Shown in pieces: positions 39,780-47,196 of a stretch of DNA of 48,490 nucleotides. A model generated the notes under the pieces. The model worked only from the letters and a program-made list of their open reading frames with translations. It was not told the DNA's origin and searched no databases. This DNA is from Candidatus Bipolaricaulota bacterium (lineage in GTDB: Bacteria > Bipolaricaulota > Bipolaricaulia > RBG-16-55-9 > DRXL01): the NCBI GenBank assembly GCA_938091745.1, contig CALLJK010000007.1:1-48490 (forward strand), read 5' to 3'. The position numbers and the translations under genes were made by a program. How positions within the stretch are numbered: the first letter of the stretch is position 1; the number at the start of each line of letters is the position of its first letter.

Positions 39780-41431
39780 TCCGTCTATTTGTCTGTGTGC
39801 TGCTTGTGCTTGGCGCTAGCGTGCAGCTCGCGCCGGCGCAAGCAACTCTGTTCTTTCTGAATAACCAGCCCATCTCGCTCAAACACCGAGTGCTCTTTGA
39901 GGGCGATCAGGTCTTCGTGCCCTTAGTGGAGTTTGCTCGCTTGCTTGGCGCTGAAACGACCGTCAGCTACGAGCGCGTGACACTGCGCTGGGGACAGAGC
40001 CAATCTGTGACTCTCCCCTCAGAGCAGCTGGTCGCGCGCGGCCCGCTGCTCTATATCGCGCTCGCGCAGCTGACTCAACTTCTGAGCATAAAGACTCTCA
40101 AAGTCGGCGTCGCGTACTATCTCTTCAGCACGCCGGCGCGCTTGCTCTCGATCGTCGTCTCATCAAGTGGGGTGTTCTTCACGCTCTCAGCTCGCGTCCC
40201 GTTTGAGCTCCAAAAGCAAGATAATCTCGTTACCGTGCGGTTCTTCCACACGATCAGCGAGCTGTCTGATCCCCATCTCAAACTCACTCAAGAACCGCCG
40301 ATAATTCTCAGGGCCCATCTCCAGATAGAATCTTCTCAGACAGTGCAAGCGACGGCTGTCGAGTCAGAAAATTTTATCGTCTGGGTACGCACGACCGCTC
40401 CACTCCCTGAGCCGAGGGTTTTGGTGCGCACGGAGTCCGAGACACGCGTGAACGAACATATCTTCTATATTGAAGCCCGAGCGCTCACCGCCGACGGTCC
40501 CGTGAGCATCCACTATCTCAAGATTCACAATTGGAAGGACAAATACAGACTAACCGTCACGCTGCCGCGCGACGGCATCGGCTCATTGGAGCCGTTAGAA
40601 AAGATGGCCTCCGGCGCTCTAGCAGCTATGAACGCGAACTTCTTCGATCCCAGCACACAGTTACCCATTGGGCTGCTCATCAAGGACGGTACCGTTCACA
40701 GCGCGCCCTACGGGCGGCGCGGCGCGCTGGCCGTCTCGCTCTTCAACGATCTGTACTTTATAGCGCCGACGTTGAAGCTCTCGGCATCCGTGCTAGGGCA
40801 GACAGTCACTATTGACGGACTGAATCGCCCCCCATCGGCGAACGGTCTTTTTCTCTACACCGATCGTTACGCGCTGCCCATCCGCAGCGAGGCTCCCATA
40901 AAAGCTGTGAGGCTCCGACATGGCTTTGTCGTCAGCGTCATCGAGAACGGCCTTGTGCTCCCCGATGGCGAGTCTACTCTCTTAGTCGCCACCGGTGCCG
41001 CCCGAAATCGCTTAGGTGGGCTTCGCCCCGGAGATACCGTAAAGATCTCGTATGTGCTCGACCCGGCCCCTCTCTTCTTGAGAGAAGCTGTGAGCGCTGG
41101 CCCACTATTACTGCAAGACGGCCAGATCGTGCTCGACCCGAAAGCCGAAAGATTCCCCGAAGAGTTTGTCAATGCCAAGGCCGCGCGCAGCGTGCTGGCC
41201 CTGACAGAATCGGGAGATCTGCTCTTTATTATAGTGCTCAAAGACGGGCGCAGCGTCGGTGCAGATCTGCGCACGTTGGCGATCTTGGTGCAGGCGCTTG
41301 GAGCGCATGCAGCGCTCGCGCTCGACGGCGGCTCGTCGAGCACGCTGCTCTTCCGTCAGGGCGCGACTGTACAAACGATTGGCGGTCGACGGCCCATTGC
41401 TGCCGGGCTGGCGTTGGTGCCGAAACGATAA
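39767..41431 (+). CDS. Exported phosphodiester glycosidase family (NAGPA/DUF2233) protein
   Basis: The exported protein of about 554 residues has a signal peptide (RLFVCVLLVLGASVQLAPAQA). A copper-amine-oxidase-N-like stalk follows (about 30-130: FLNNQPISLKHRVLFEGDQVFVPLVEFARLLG). The C-terminal domain (about 285-550) shows AAMNANFFDPSTQLPIGLLIKDG and ALALDGGSSSTLLF, the motifs of NAGPA/DUF2233 enzymes that cleave sugar-phosphodiester bonds, often in cell-wall polymers. No ATG, GTG or TTG precedes the signal peptide. ATC 39767, just after GAGGAGGAG, is the best start and overlaps rplI; GTG 39797 would leave a short signal. Next comes murJ, in line with envelope work. Confidence 0.82.
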   Translation: MSRIIRLFVCVLLVLGASVQLAPAQATLFFLNNQPISLKHRVLFEGDQVFVPLVEFARLLGAETTVSYERVTLRWGQSQSVTLPSEQLVARGPLLYIALAQLTQLLSIKTLKVGVAYYLFSTPARLLSIVVSSSGVFFTLSARVPFELQKQDNLVTVRFFHTISELSDPHLKLTQEPPIILRAHLQIESSQTVQATAVESENFIVWVRTTAPLPEPRVLVRTESETRVNEHIFYIEARALTADGPVSIHYLKIHNWKDKYRLTVTLPRDGIGSLEPLEKMASGALAAMNANFFDPSTQLPIGLLIKDGTVHSAPYGRRGALAVSLFNDLYFIAPTLKLSASVLGQTVTIDGLNRPPSANGLFLYTDRYALPIRSEAPIKAVRLRHGFVVSVIENGLVLPDGESTLLVATGAARNRLGGLRPGDTVKISYVLDPAPLFLREAVSAGPLLLQDGQIVLDPKAERFPEEFVNAKAARSVLALTESGDLLFIIVLKDGRSVGADLRTLAILVQALGAHAALALDGGSSSTLLFRQGATVQTIGGRRPIAAGLALVPKR

Positions 41432-41435
41432 ATAA

Positions 41436-41545
41436 GGCCCTCACCCCCAGGCTCCGCCTGGACCGTATGCCTTTGTCCGCCAGAGGCGGACAAAGATGAA
41501 GCCCACGCGCAGCGTGCTACGGGAGAGGGGTCAGGGGTGAGGGCC
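41436..41545. repeat. Palindromic element copy 5 with nested small palindromes
   Basis: The ends are GGCCCTCACCCCC and GGGGTGAGGGCC, and the right arm CTACGGGAGAGGGG of the usual hairpin is present. The left arm is replaced by three other perfect palindromes: CCAGGCTCCGCCTGG, TTTGTCCGCC-AGA-GGCGGACAAA and CACGCGCAGCGTG. It starts 4 bp after the upstream stop and ends 13 bp before murJ. Confidence 0.8.
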
Positions 41546-41558
41546 CAAGCACGAAATC

Positions 41559-43154
41559 ATGAGCCTAGAACTGTCACGACAGAAGACACAAACTGTTCAA
41601 GCCCAACCGAGCTTCCTCAAGAACGTCATCGTGATCTCCGGCTCGACGGCGCTCAGCAGGATCTTTGGGCTCATCCGTGATGTCGCAATCGCCCATCTCT
41701 TTGGGGCCAGCCGCGCTTATGATGCGTACTTGATCGCATTTATGATCCCGCATCTGTTGCGCAGACTCTTAGCCGAAGGCGCGCTCTCCAGCGCGTTCAT
41801 CCCTATCTTCACCGAGCGCATCACCAAAGACGGTCCCGACAGCGCGCATCGCTTCGCGAACACCGTCTTCACCGCTGCACTGATATTCTTTCCCGGGCTG
41901 GCCGCCCTAGGAATTCTCTTTGCGCCTCTGTATGTGCCCTTCTTCGCCGACGGTTTTTCCGCAGAACAGCTCGATCTCACCATCCGACTGACACAAATTA
42001 CCTTCCCGTTTATTGCGTTGGTAGGGCTGGCCGCGATTGTGATGGGCGTGCTCAACAGCTATGAGAGATTCTTTGCGCCCGCGTTCGCGCCGGTGCTCTT
42101 TAATATTGGGGTGATTCTGTCGGCGTTCGCGCTGCTCAGCTTTTTTACTGAGCCGATCTACGCGCTCGCTGTAGGTGTTCTAGTCGGAGGGCTGGGCCAA
42201 CTGCTTTTTCAGATTCCCTATCTCAAAGATACATGGCGCTATCGGCCCCAGCTCGATCTGCGCGACGAGGGCTTGCACAAACTGTTGAAGCTGATGCTCC
42301 CATCGGTCGTAGGGTTGGCGATCTTTCAGATCAACAGCATCGTAGACAACAAATTAGCATCGCACTTGGCCGAAGGGAGCATCTCAGCGTTGCAGTACGC
42401 TATAAGACTTTTTCAGCTCCCCTTGGGGCTGTTCGTCGTCTCGGTGGGGAGCGTTATCTTGCCCAAGCTCGCTGCCCAAGCTGCTCAGAAAGACGCACAG
42501 TCATTTGCGCAGACGCTGCGCGAGAGCGCGAAGTTCTCGCTGTTTATTCTTTTGCCCGCGACGGCGGGGCTCTTCGCGCTCGCCCAGCCCATCATTCAAG
42601 TGCTCTTCGAGCACGGCAATTTTACTTCAGAAGATACTCAGCTCACTGTGTATGCGCTGATAAACTATCTGCCGGGTCTGATCGGCTATGGTATCGCGTA
42701 TCTCTTGACGCGGGCGTTCTATGCACTCCAAGATACGCGCACGCCGCTCCTTGTTGGGGCTGTCACGGTCGCGCTCAACGTCATTTTAGACTATGCGCTT
42801 GTAGGGCCGATGGGCGTCGGGGGCTTAGCGCTGGCGACTTCCGTCGCGGGCATCGCTAACGCGCTTGTGTTGCTCTTCGTTCTGCAACGACGACTCTCCC
42901 AGAACGTCTGGAAAGCTTTCATTGCAGACAGTGAGATCGCCAAGATGCTCGGCGCGTCAGTTCTCATGGGGATCGCTGTGCACTGTATCGCTCTGTGGGC
43001 CAGCCCGCTTGGGGAACTGCTCACAGTTGGGCTGGGCGTCGCGTTTGGGGCGGGCTTCTATATCGGTCTGGCGTGGCTCGGCGGCTTCTTACGTCTTACG
43101 ACAGCTCAGCTTGAGCCTTCCGGTACAACACGCACGAGAGCGTACAAGCCATAG
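41559..43154 (+). CDS. murJ: Lipid II flippase MurJ (MviN)
   Basis: MurJ moves lipid II across the inner membrane for peptidoglycan synthesis. The 531-residue MOP-superfamily protein has about 14 membrane segments. It starts with the typical ISGSTALSRIFGLIRDVAIAHLFGASRAYDAYLIAFMIPHLLRRLLAEGALSSAFIPI region (basic and acidic residues in the first two helices conserved) and has RAFYALQDTRTPLLVG later. No clear Shine-Dalgarno is seen before ATG 41559. Its 3' end overlaps the convergent small gene by 49 bp. Confidence 0.94.
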   Translation: MSLELSRQKTQTVQAQPSFLKNVIVISGSTALSRIFGLIRDVAIAHLFGASRAYDAYLIAFMIPHLLRRLLAEGALSSAFIPIFTERITKDGPDSAHRFANTVFTAALIFFPGLAALGILFAPLYVPFFADGFSAEQLDLTIRLTQITFPFIALVGLAAIVMGVLNSYERFFAPAFAPVLFNIGVILSAFALLSFFTEPIYALAVGVLVGGLGQLLFQIPYLKDTWRYRPQLDLRDEGLHKLLKLMLPSVVGLAIFQINSIVDNKLASHLAEGSISALQYAIRLFQLPLGLFVVSVGSVILPKLAAQAAQKDAQSFAQTLRESAKFSLFILLPATAGLFALAQPIIQVLFEHGNFTSEDTQLTVYALINYLPGLIGYGIAYLLTRAFYALQDTRTPLLVGAVTVALNVILDYALVGPMGVGGLALATSVAGIANALVLLFVLQRRLSQNVWKAFIADSEIAKMLGASVLMGIAVHCIALWASPLGELLTVGLGVAFGAGFYIGLAWLGGFLRLTTAQLEPSGTTRTRAYKP

Positions 43155-43375
43155 CGATCTTCAACAGCGTGTTTGAGTTCAAGAGCGCGATCTTGAGCCT
43201 GCATCAGCGCAGAGCGATCCTTGACAGCAAGTCGGACATCTAGATGAATGGCCTCGCCCTCAACAGCATCGCACGCGGTGATACGTGCTCCTGGGAACTC
43301 TTGCTGCAAAGCAAAAATTAGCTCTGCCGTAGCTTGCGCCACTTGATCCGGTGATAAAAGATGGACACTTGCCAT
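43106..43375 (-). CDS. Small protein partnered with the HEPN protein
   Basis: The 89-residue protein has a helical first half and a beta-helix-beta end: ITACDAVEGEAIHLDVRLAV, then KHAVEDRYGLYALVRVVPEG. The beta pair before LDVRLAV faintly recalls a minimal nucleotidyltransferase, but the GS...D-x-D motif is missing, so this is not claimed. GAGGAGG lies before the ATG, 25 bp after the HEPN gene; the two form an operon. Its coding end overlaps murJ by 49 bp on the other strand. Confidence 0.65.
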   Translation of the reverse strand: MASVHLLSPDQVAQATAELIFALQQEFPGARITACDAVEGEAIHLDVRLAVKDRSALMQAQDRALELKHAVEDRYGLYALVRVVPEGSS

Positions 43376-43400
43376 ATGCTTTCCTCCTCTTTGCTTGCCC

Positions 43401-43778
43401 CTACAAAGCCAAGCCTATTTGCTGAGCTATCACACGCAAGACTTCATCAGTTATATCCAAGCCCTCTTGAGCTTCAGCCATACTGAGAGAGCGCGCTTCG
43501 TAGTCACTTTGAACGCGATAGAGATAGAGCCTGTCGAGCCGCTTGCGTAGCAAAGCCGGACTCTGCTGCCATGGAGCTCGACAGAACTCATTTATTAGCC
43601 CACCGTGACGCCATAAGCCTGCTGGAGGATCCCCCACAGCAACCCACATCGCTTGATAACAAGCATAGTAACTAAGAGTAATGCTCTCACTGTAGAACCC
43701 GTGCTTCAAACATAACTCTGCTGCAGCGCGTTTCGCCTTCGCACTGTGCCAACGACGTGCCTGCTCGCCTGTGCTCAT
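43401..43778 (-). CDS. HEPN-domain protein
   Basis: The 125-residue all-helical protein fits the HEPN fold: ARRWHSAKAKRAAAELCLKHGFYSESITLSYYACYQAMWVAV is the first helix pair with the usual S/A-YYA-x-x-Q/H-A pattern, and RHGGLINEF follows. It ends in a helix with RSLSMAEAQEGLDITDEVLRVI. HEPN proteins are often RNases or toxins paired with an MNT-type partner. The canonical R-x4-6-H nuclease motif is not clear here, so activity is uncertain. A short-leader promoter is directly upstream; no Shine-Dalgarno. Confidence 0.75.
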   Translation of the reverse strand: MSTGEQARRWHSAKAKRAAAELCLKHGFYSESITLSYYACYQAMWVAVGDPPAGLWRHGGLINEFCRAPWQQSPALLRKRLDRLYLYRVQSDYEARSLSMAEAQEGLDITDEVLRVIAQQIGLAL

Positions 43779-43787
43779 GCACTTTAT

Positions 43788-43816
43788 ATTCTAGCTCAGC
43801 ACACTCATAATGTCGA
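43788..43816 (-). promoter_or_regulatory. HEPN operon promoter (short-leader type)
   Basis: Minus strand TCGACA (43816-43811), 17 bp, TAGAAT (43793-43788), 9 nt before the ATG, the same geometry as miaB. Confidence 0.5.
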
Positions 43817-43832
43817 GATTCCAAGAAAAATA

Positions 43833-43865
43833 ATCGGGATCAGAGAGTCCATCCCTAATCCCGAT
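43833..43865 (-). terminator. Terminator of the CTD/PorV-like cassettes
   Basis: A perfect 8-bp stem ATCGGGAT/ATCCCGAT (43833-43840 with 43858-43865) has an internal loop and is followed on the minus strand by TATTTTTCTT. It lies 17 bp after the last PorV-like gene and just upstream of the HEPN promoter. Confidence 0.8.
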
Positions 43866-43882
43866 CTGCTCCTCTTGCACAA

Positions 43883-45031
43883 CTACGGCCAGAACGGATC
43901 GTTGTCGCAGTCTACATTCGGGTCATCGCTGGGGCACTCCGGAGGGTCTTCTGGAGGATCGTCCGGCGGAGGCGGAAGCTCCTCTTCCTCTGGAGGCTGC
44001 GGCTCCTCCGTCGGCGGGAGAATCACTTCTTCTTCGGGAGCCGGGCACGGTCTCCCCAGCAACGGGCAGAGAAAACTCTGGAACCCAAAGCGATACGCGA
44101 CTTCAACGCGATGCGTCAGCGGCAGCTCCGAGTGCGTCAAGAGAGTATAATCGAACTGCAAGCCGCCACGGATTCTCGCGCCAAACCCGACGCTCGCCTG
44201 CACCAACGCTGGGTTGACTAAGACTCCGCCGCGCACCGCAAGCTGCTGCACACCAAAGCGTGCTAACTGAGCGTTCGTAAGCTTGTACTCGCCGCCGATG
44301 TGCACCGTGCCGTTGGTTTCGAGATCAGCAGCGATCACAGCTCCTGGCACCGGGCTGAGCGACGCTCCCAAGCGCAGCCCGATGGGAAAGCCCTCGCTAT
44401 GCCCACTTCCGTAACCCACTCCTAAGCCCACGAGATTCTCGATCACGACACCAAGCCGTAGCCCACCTAGGCCCCCTATATTATTGAGCTTGTAGAAGAG
44501 CGCTGGTTCGAGCGCAAAGCCCGCGCCGCTGCCCTCGGGCAATGTGCTAACGGTCAAAATCTTAGCACGCAGCCCAACTGCGAGATTCTGCAGCGCGCCC
44601 AAGCCCGCGCCCAAGGGCAAATCCGCGAAAGAGATCCCTCCAGCGACCGTGAACCCGACCTGGGTGAAATCGAAGCTGCCCGTCTGCATGGGCTTATTGT
44701 TCTCATCGCGCCAGGGGATACCCGAGACGTTGAAGAAGACCAGCCCGACACCGAGATTGCGCCCTCCGGCCATGATCGAGCCGTAGAGCGCCCGCCCGAA
44801 GCGCGACTCTATAAGCCCATGCGCGCTGGCACGCTCTAAGAATGCCAACCCCGCGGGATTATAGACCAAAGCGTAGGCATCGTCAGCAAGCCCGGTGAAC
44901 GCGCCGCCGAGGCCCGCCGGGCGCGCCCCACGCTCTAATTCATAGAGCGACAGCAGCGTCTGCCCTGAAACAGCACCAACACTTGTCATCACGAGTACCA
45001 CAACTATCAAGAACCCTTTGAACTCTCTCAT
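43883..45031 (-). CDS. PorV/UPF0164-like outer-membrane barrel with acidic C-terminal tail
   Basis: The 382-residue protein has a signal peptide (FLIVVVLVMTSVGAVSGQ). The hallmark of PorV/PorQ/UPF0164 barrels follows: ERGARPAGLGGAFTGLADDAYALVYNPAGLAFLE. Alternating beta strands continue to VEVAYRFGFQ. After the barrel comes an unusual ~60-residue Pro/Glu/Asp tail with four Cys and DDPNVDCDNDP near the end, possibly calcium-binding and exposed. In Bacteroidota, PorV carries type IX substrates; here the gene follows a CTD-bearing protein by 10 bp. AAGGGGG precedes ATG 45031. Confidence 0.85.
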   Translation of the reverse strand: MREFKGFLIVVVLVMTSVGAVSGQTLLSLYELERGARPAGLGGAFTGLADDAYALVYNPAGLAFLERASAHGLIESRFGRALYGSIMAGGRNLGVGLVFFNVSGIPWRDENNKPMQTGSFDFTQVGFTVAGGISFADLPLGAGLGALQNLAVGLRAKILTVSTLPEGSGAGFALEPALFYKLNNIGGLGGLRLGVVIENLVGLGVGYGSGHSEGFPIGLRLGASLSPVPGAVIAADLETNGTVHIGGEYKLTNAQLARFGVQQLAVRGGVLVNPALVQASVGFGARIRGGLQFDYTLLTHSELPLTHRVEVAYRFGFQSFLCPLLGRPCPAPEEEVILPPTEEPQPPEEEELPPPPDDPPEDPPECPSDDPNVDCDNDPFWP

Positions 45032-45041
45032 CGCAGCCCCC

Positions 45042-46136
45042 TTATCGTTGGACGGACAAGACGCCAATCGCCGAGCGTATCACACTGTTGTCTTGCGCCG
45101 TCACGGAGAGCAGATAGAAGTACGGCCCGTTGGGCAAGGGCCGACCATCATTATCTATCAGCGTATAGACGAACTCGGTCTTGGTGACGTCCAAGTCTTT
45201 GCTGAAGACAAGCTCGCCCTTGATGTTGAAGATGCGCAGCGTTGCTTGGCGCGCGGGCGCCGGCAGCGTCCAGCCGTAGACGAACTTCGTGCGATCTCGC
45301 GCGGGATTGGGGTAGTTCGTGATCGTGACCGTAATCTGCGCCGGCGGCCCAACAGTAATTTTCTTTTCTACAGGCTGGCTCTGCGCGCCCTTGTCGTCAG
45401 TCACGATCAGCTTCACTGTGAACGTCCCCGCTGTGCGATAGACGTGTGATGGGTTCTGCTCAGTGCTTGTTGTGCCGTCGCCGAAGTCCCAACTCCACGA
45501 CTTGACTTGGCCGTCGGGGTCTTTGGATTTGTCTGTGAATTTGACAGTCTGGCCTGCGGCCGGCTGCGCCGGCGAGAACTCAAAATCTGCGACCGGCGGC
45601 TTGTTCTCCGGCGGCGGCAGCTCTTTAATCTCAAAGATCCCGTTGATGATCTGATACGGCACGGCGTTATACGCTACATCGCTGAGGACCTGGACGGTCA
45701 GCGTCAGATTGCTCTTGTCGCCGTTCTTGCCCACAGCTTCGACGGAGAATTCTAAGATCGCCCCTGTAGTAATCCCGACAATATCTGCCCCAGCGAGCGT
45801 CGCAGCAAAGCGTACTAGCCCCGTTTCTGGGGTGTTGTTGTAGACGGTGACGCTGGAGCCGCCGACGATCTGCGGAAACGAAACGTCAGTCACTCTCAAG
45901 ACCTTGGGATCATACGAGAATTGGCCCTGGATGCTCGCGATGCCCGGCTCCGGGACGTTCTCCACCGTGACGGAGATGGTCGTCTTCGCTGCTGGAGGAA
46001 CGGTCACGCTCTCGACGGTGAGCACGGCGGCTTCTTGCGCCAACGCGCCCACAAGAAAGCTTCCCACAAGCACGACGAAGATAGACCATCGCACGGCAGG
46101 CCAGGCTCGACTCACCTGCAACTCTGCGCGCTTCAT
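45042..46136 (-). CDS. Secreted cohesin-like / PKD protein with type IX-like C-terminal domain
   Basis: The 364-residue protein has a signal peptide with a long basic N-region (about 1-34). A cohesin-type domain follows (about 36-165: SVTVPPAAKTTISVTVENVPEPGIASIQGQFSYDPKVL). One PKD domain is next (about 183-265: PVADFEFSP...SWDFGDGTTSTEQNPSHVY). The C-terminal domain (about 275-364) reads NYPNPARDRTKFVYGWTLP...LRIFNIKGELV...LPNGPYFYLLSV...LSVQR, the pattern of type IX secretion sorting/FlgD-Ig domains. It should be exported and surface-displayed. GAGGAGGT precedes the ATG. It begins the second cassette, under its own promoter with a CRP-like site. Confidence 0.88.
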   Translation of the reverse strand: MKRAELQVSRAWPAVRWSIFVVLVGSFLVGALAQEAAVLTVESVTVPPAAKTTISVTVENVPEPGIASIQGQFSYDPKVLRVTDVSFPQIVGGSSVTVYNNTPETGLVRFAATLAGADIVGITTGAILEFSVEAVGKNGDKSNLTLTVQVLSDVAYNAVPYQIINGIFEIKELPPPENKPPVADFEFSPAQPAAGQTVKFTDKSKDPDGQVKSWSWDFGDGTTSTEQNPSHVYRTAGTFTVKLIVTDDKGAQSQPVEKKITVGPPAQITVTITNYPNPARDRTKFVYGWTLPAPARQATLRIFNIKGELVFSKDLDVTKTEFVYTLIDNDGRPLPNGPYFYLLSVTAQDNSVIRSAIGVLSVQR

Positions 46137-46173
46137 GAGACCTCCTCATCAGCGGGCAAACTCAACGAAGCCC

Positions 46174-46193
46174 GAATAAGAACATTCTTATTC
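46174..46193. promoter_or_regulatory. Perfect AT-rich palindrome over the -10/start region
   Basis: GAATAAGAA and its exact inverse TTCTTATTC are separated by 2 bp. The palindrome overlaps the minus-strand -10 box TAGAAT (46195-46190) and the predicted start site near 46183, a position suited to a repressor operator. An RNA hairpin at the 5' end is the alternative. Confidence 0.5.
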
Positions 46194-46217
46194 TACCGAA
46201 CTATAAGAAGATTGGAA

Positions 46218-46231
46218 GTGATGTAGATCAC
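46218..46231. promoter_or_regulatory. CRP/FNR-family operator-like site
   Basis: GTGATGTAGATCAC matches the GTGA-N6-TCAC core of CRP sites and is a perfect 5-bp inverted repeat. Its centre (46224.5) is 41.5 bp from the predicted start at 46183, the classical class II activator position. The -35 there is poor, as expected for activator dependence. Confidence 0.5.
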
Positions 46232-46239
46232 GCCCGGCG

Positions 46240-47187
46240 CTAGAAGCGAAATGCCGCGGAGATCCAGTGGGAGCCTTCAAAATCTGGGTGGAAGAGAAAC
46301 GCATAGTCGATCTGCAGCGCGCTGAAGACGACCCCCAGCCCCACGCTCAGCCCCAGCCCCGTGCGCGTGAGCATCCCCGCACGAATGCTCAGCATATCAA
46401 GCGGGCCAAGCTTTGTCAGAGTATACTCAGCCCCGAGATGAAATCCGTCGTTCAGCGAAAAATCTGCACTGATCGTAACAAGATCGAGAGCGCGCGCCGA
46501 AGCCCCTAAGCGTATCCCGATGGGGAAATTCTCTTCTGCTGCAGCGCCGAATGCCAAGCCGAGCAGATTCTCTAAGACTAAGCCCACTCGCACACTCTTC
46601 ACCGGCCCGAACGCCCCAAGCTCCCACAAGAACGACGGATCGAACGCAACCCCGCTTATACTCAGTGCTTGGAACTGAACGGGATCAAAGCTCGTGATCG
46701 AGACGAATTTTACTCTCAGCCCCAGCGCCAGCCCTGCTGGCGAGAGCCTTCCTACAAACGGCAGCGTGCGCATCATCGCGCCCCAGCCCACCGTGAGCGC
46801 AAAGCTCGAATACCCAAAAGAACTAATCGTCTTACCCTGAGAATCTTTGCACGGCTGGTTCTGCGCAGTCAGACACGGCACTTGGCCAAAATCGAAGAAT
46901 ATCAACCCGCCCCCGAAATTCCCAAAACTCCCAAACGTACTCAGATACGTTGACGCGCCGAAGTGCGACTGATAGAGAATGCTCGCGCGCCCGCCGGTGA
47001 GCGTTGCCAGTCCTGCAGGGTTATAGAAGAGCGCATACTCGTCGTCGGCCAGCCCAGAGAAAGCTTCGCCCAAGCTCACCGGGCGCACCCCCGCGCCGAT
47101 ATCAAAGACCGTGACGAGCGGGCGAGCCTGCCCTGACAGCATTACTATGATCACAGCGAGACCGAAGAGCCAGAGCGTGCGGCGCAT
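46240..47187 (-). CDS. PorV/UPF0164-like outer-membrane barrel
   Basis: The 315-residue protein has a signal peptide (RTLWLFGLAVIIVMLSGQA). The family start GAGVRPVSLGEAFSGLADDEYALFYNPAGLATL follows. A beta-barrel body ends WISAAFRF, an aromatic C-terminal residue as in BAM-folded outer-membrane proteins. Unlike the second barrel it has no tail. It follows the 430-residue CTD protein by 9 bp and forms the first cassette. Homology to PorV suggests binding or shuttling of the CTD partner; inference. Confidence 0.87.
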   Translation of the reverse strand: MRRTLWLFGLAVIIVMLSGQARPLVTVFDIGAGVRPVSLGEAFSGLADDEYALFYNPAGLATLTGGRASILYQSHFGASTYLSTFGSFGNFGGGLIFFDFGQVPCLTAQNQPCKDSQGKTISSFGYSSFALTVGWGAMMRTLPFVGRLSPAGLALGLRVKFVSITSFDPVQFQALSISGVAFDPSFLWELGAFGPVKSVRVGLVLENLLGLAFGAAAEENFPIGIRLGASARALDLVTISADFSLNDGFHLGAEYTLTKLGPLDMLSIRAGMLTRTGLGLSVGLGVVFSALQIDYAFLFHPDFEGSHWISAAFRF

Positions 47188-47196
47188 CTTCTCCTC

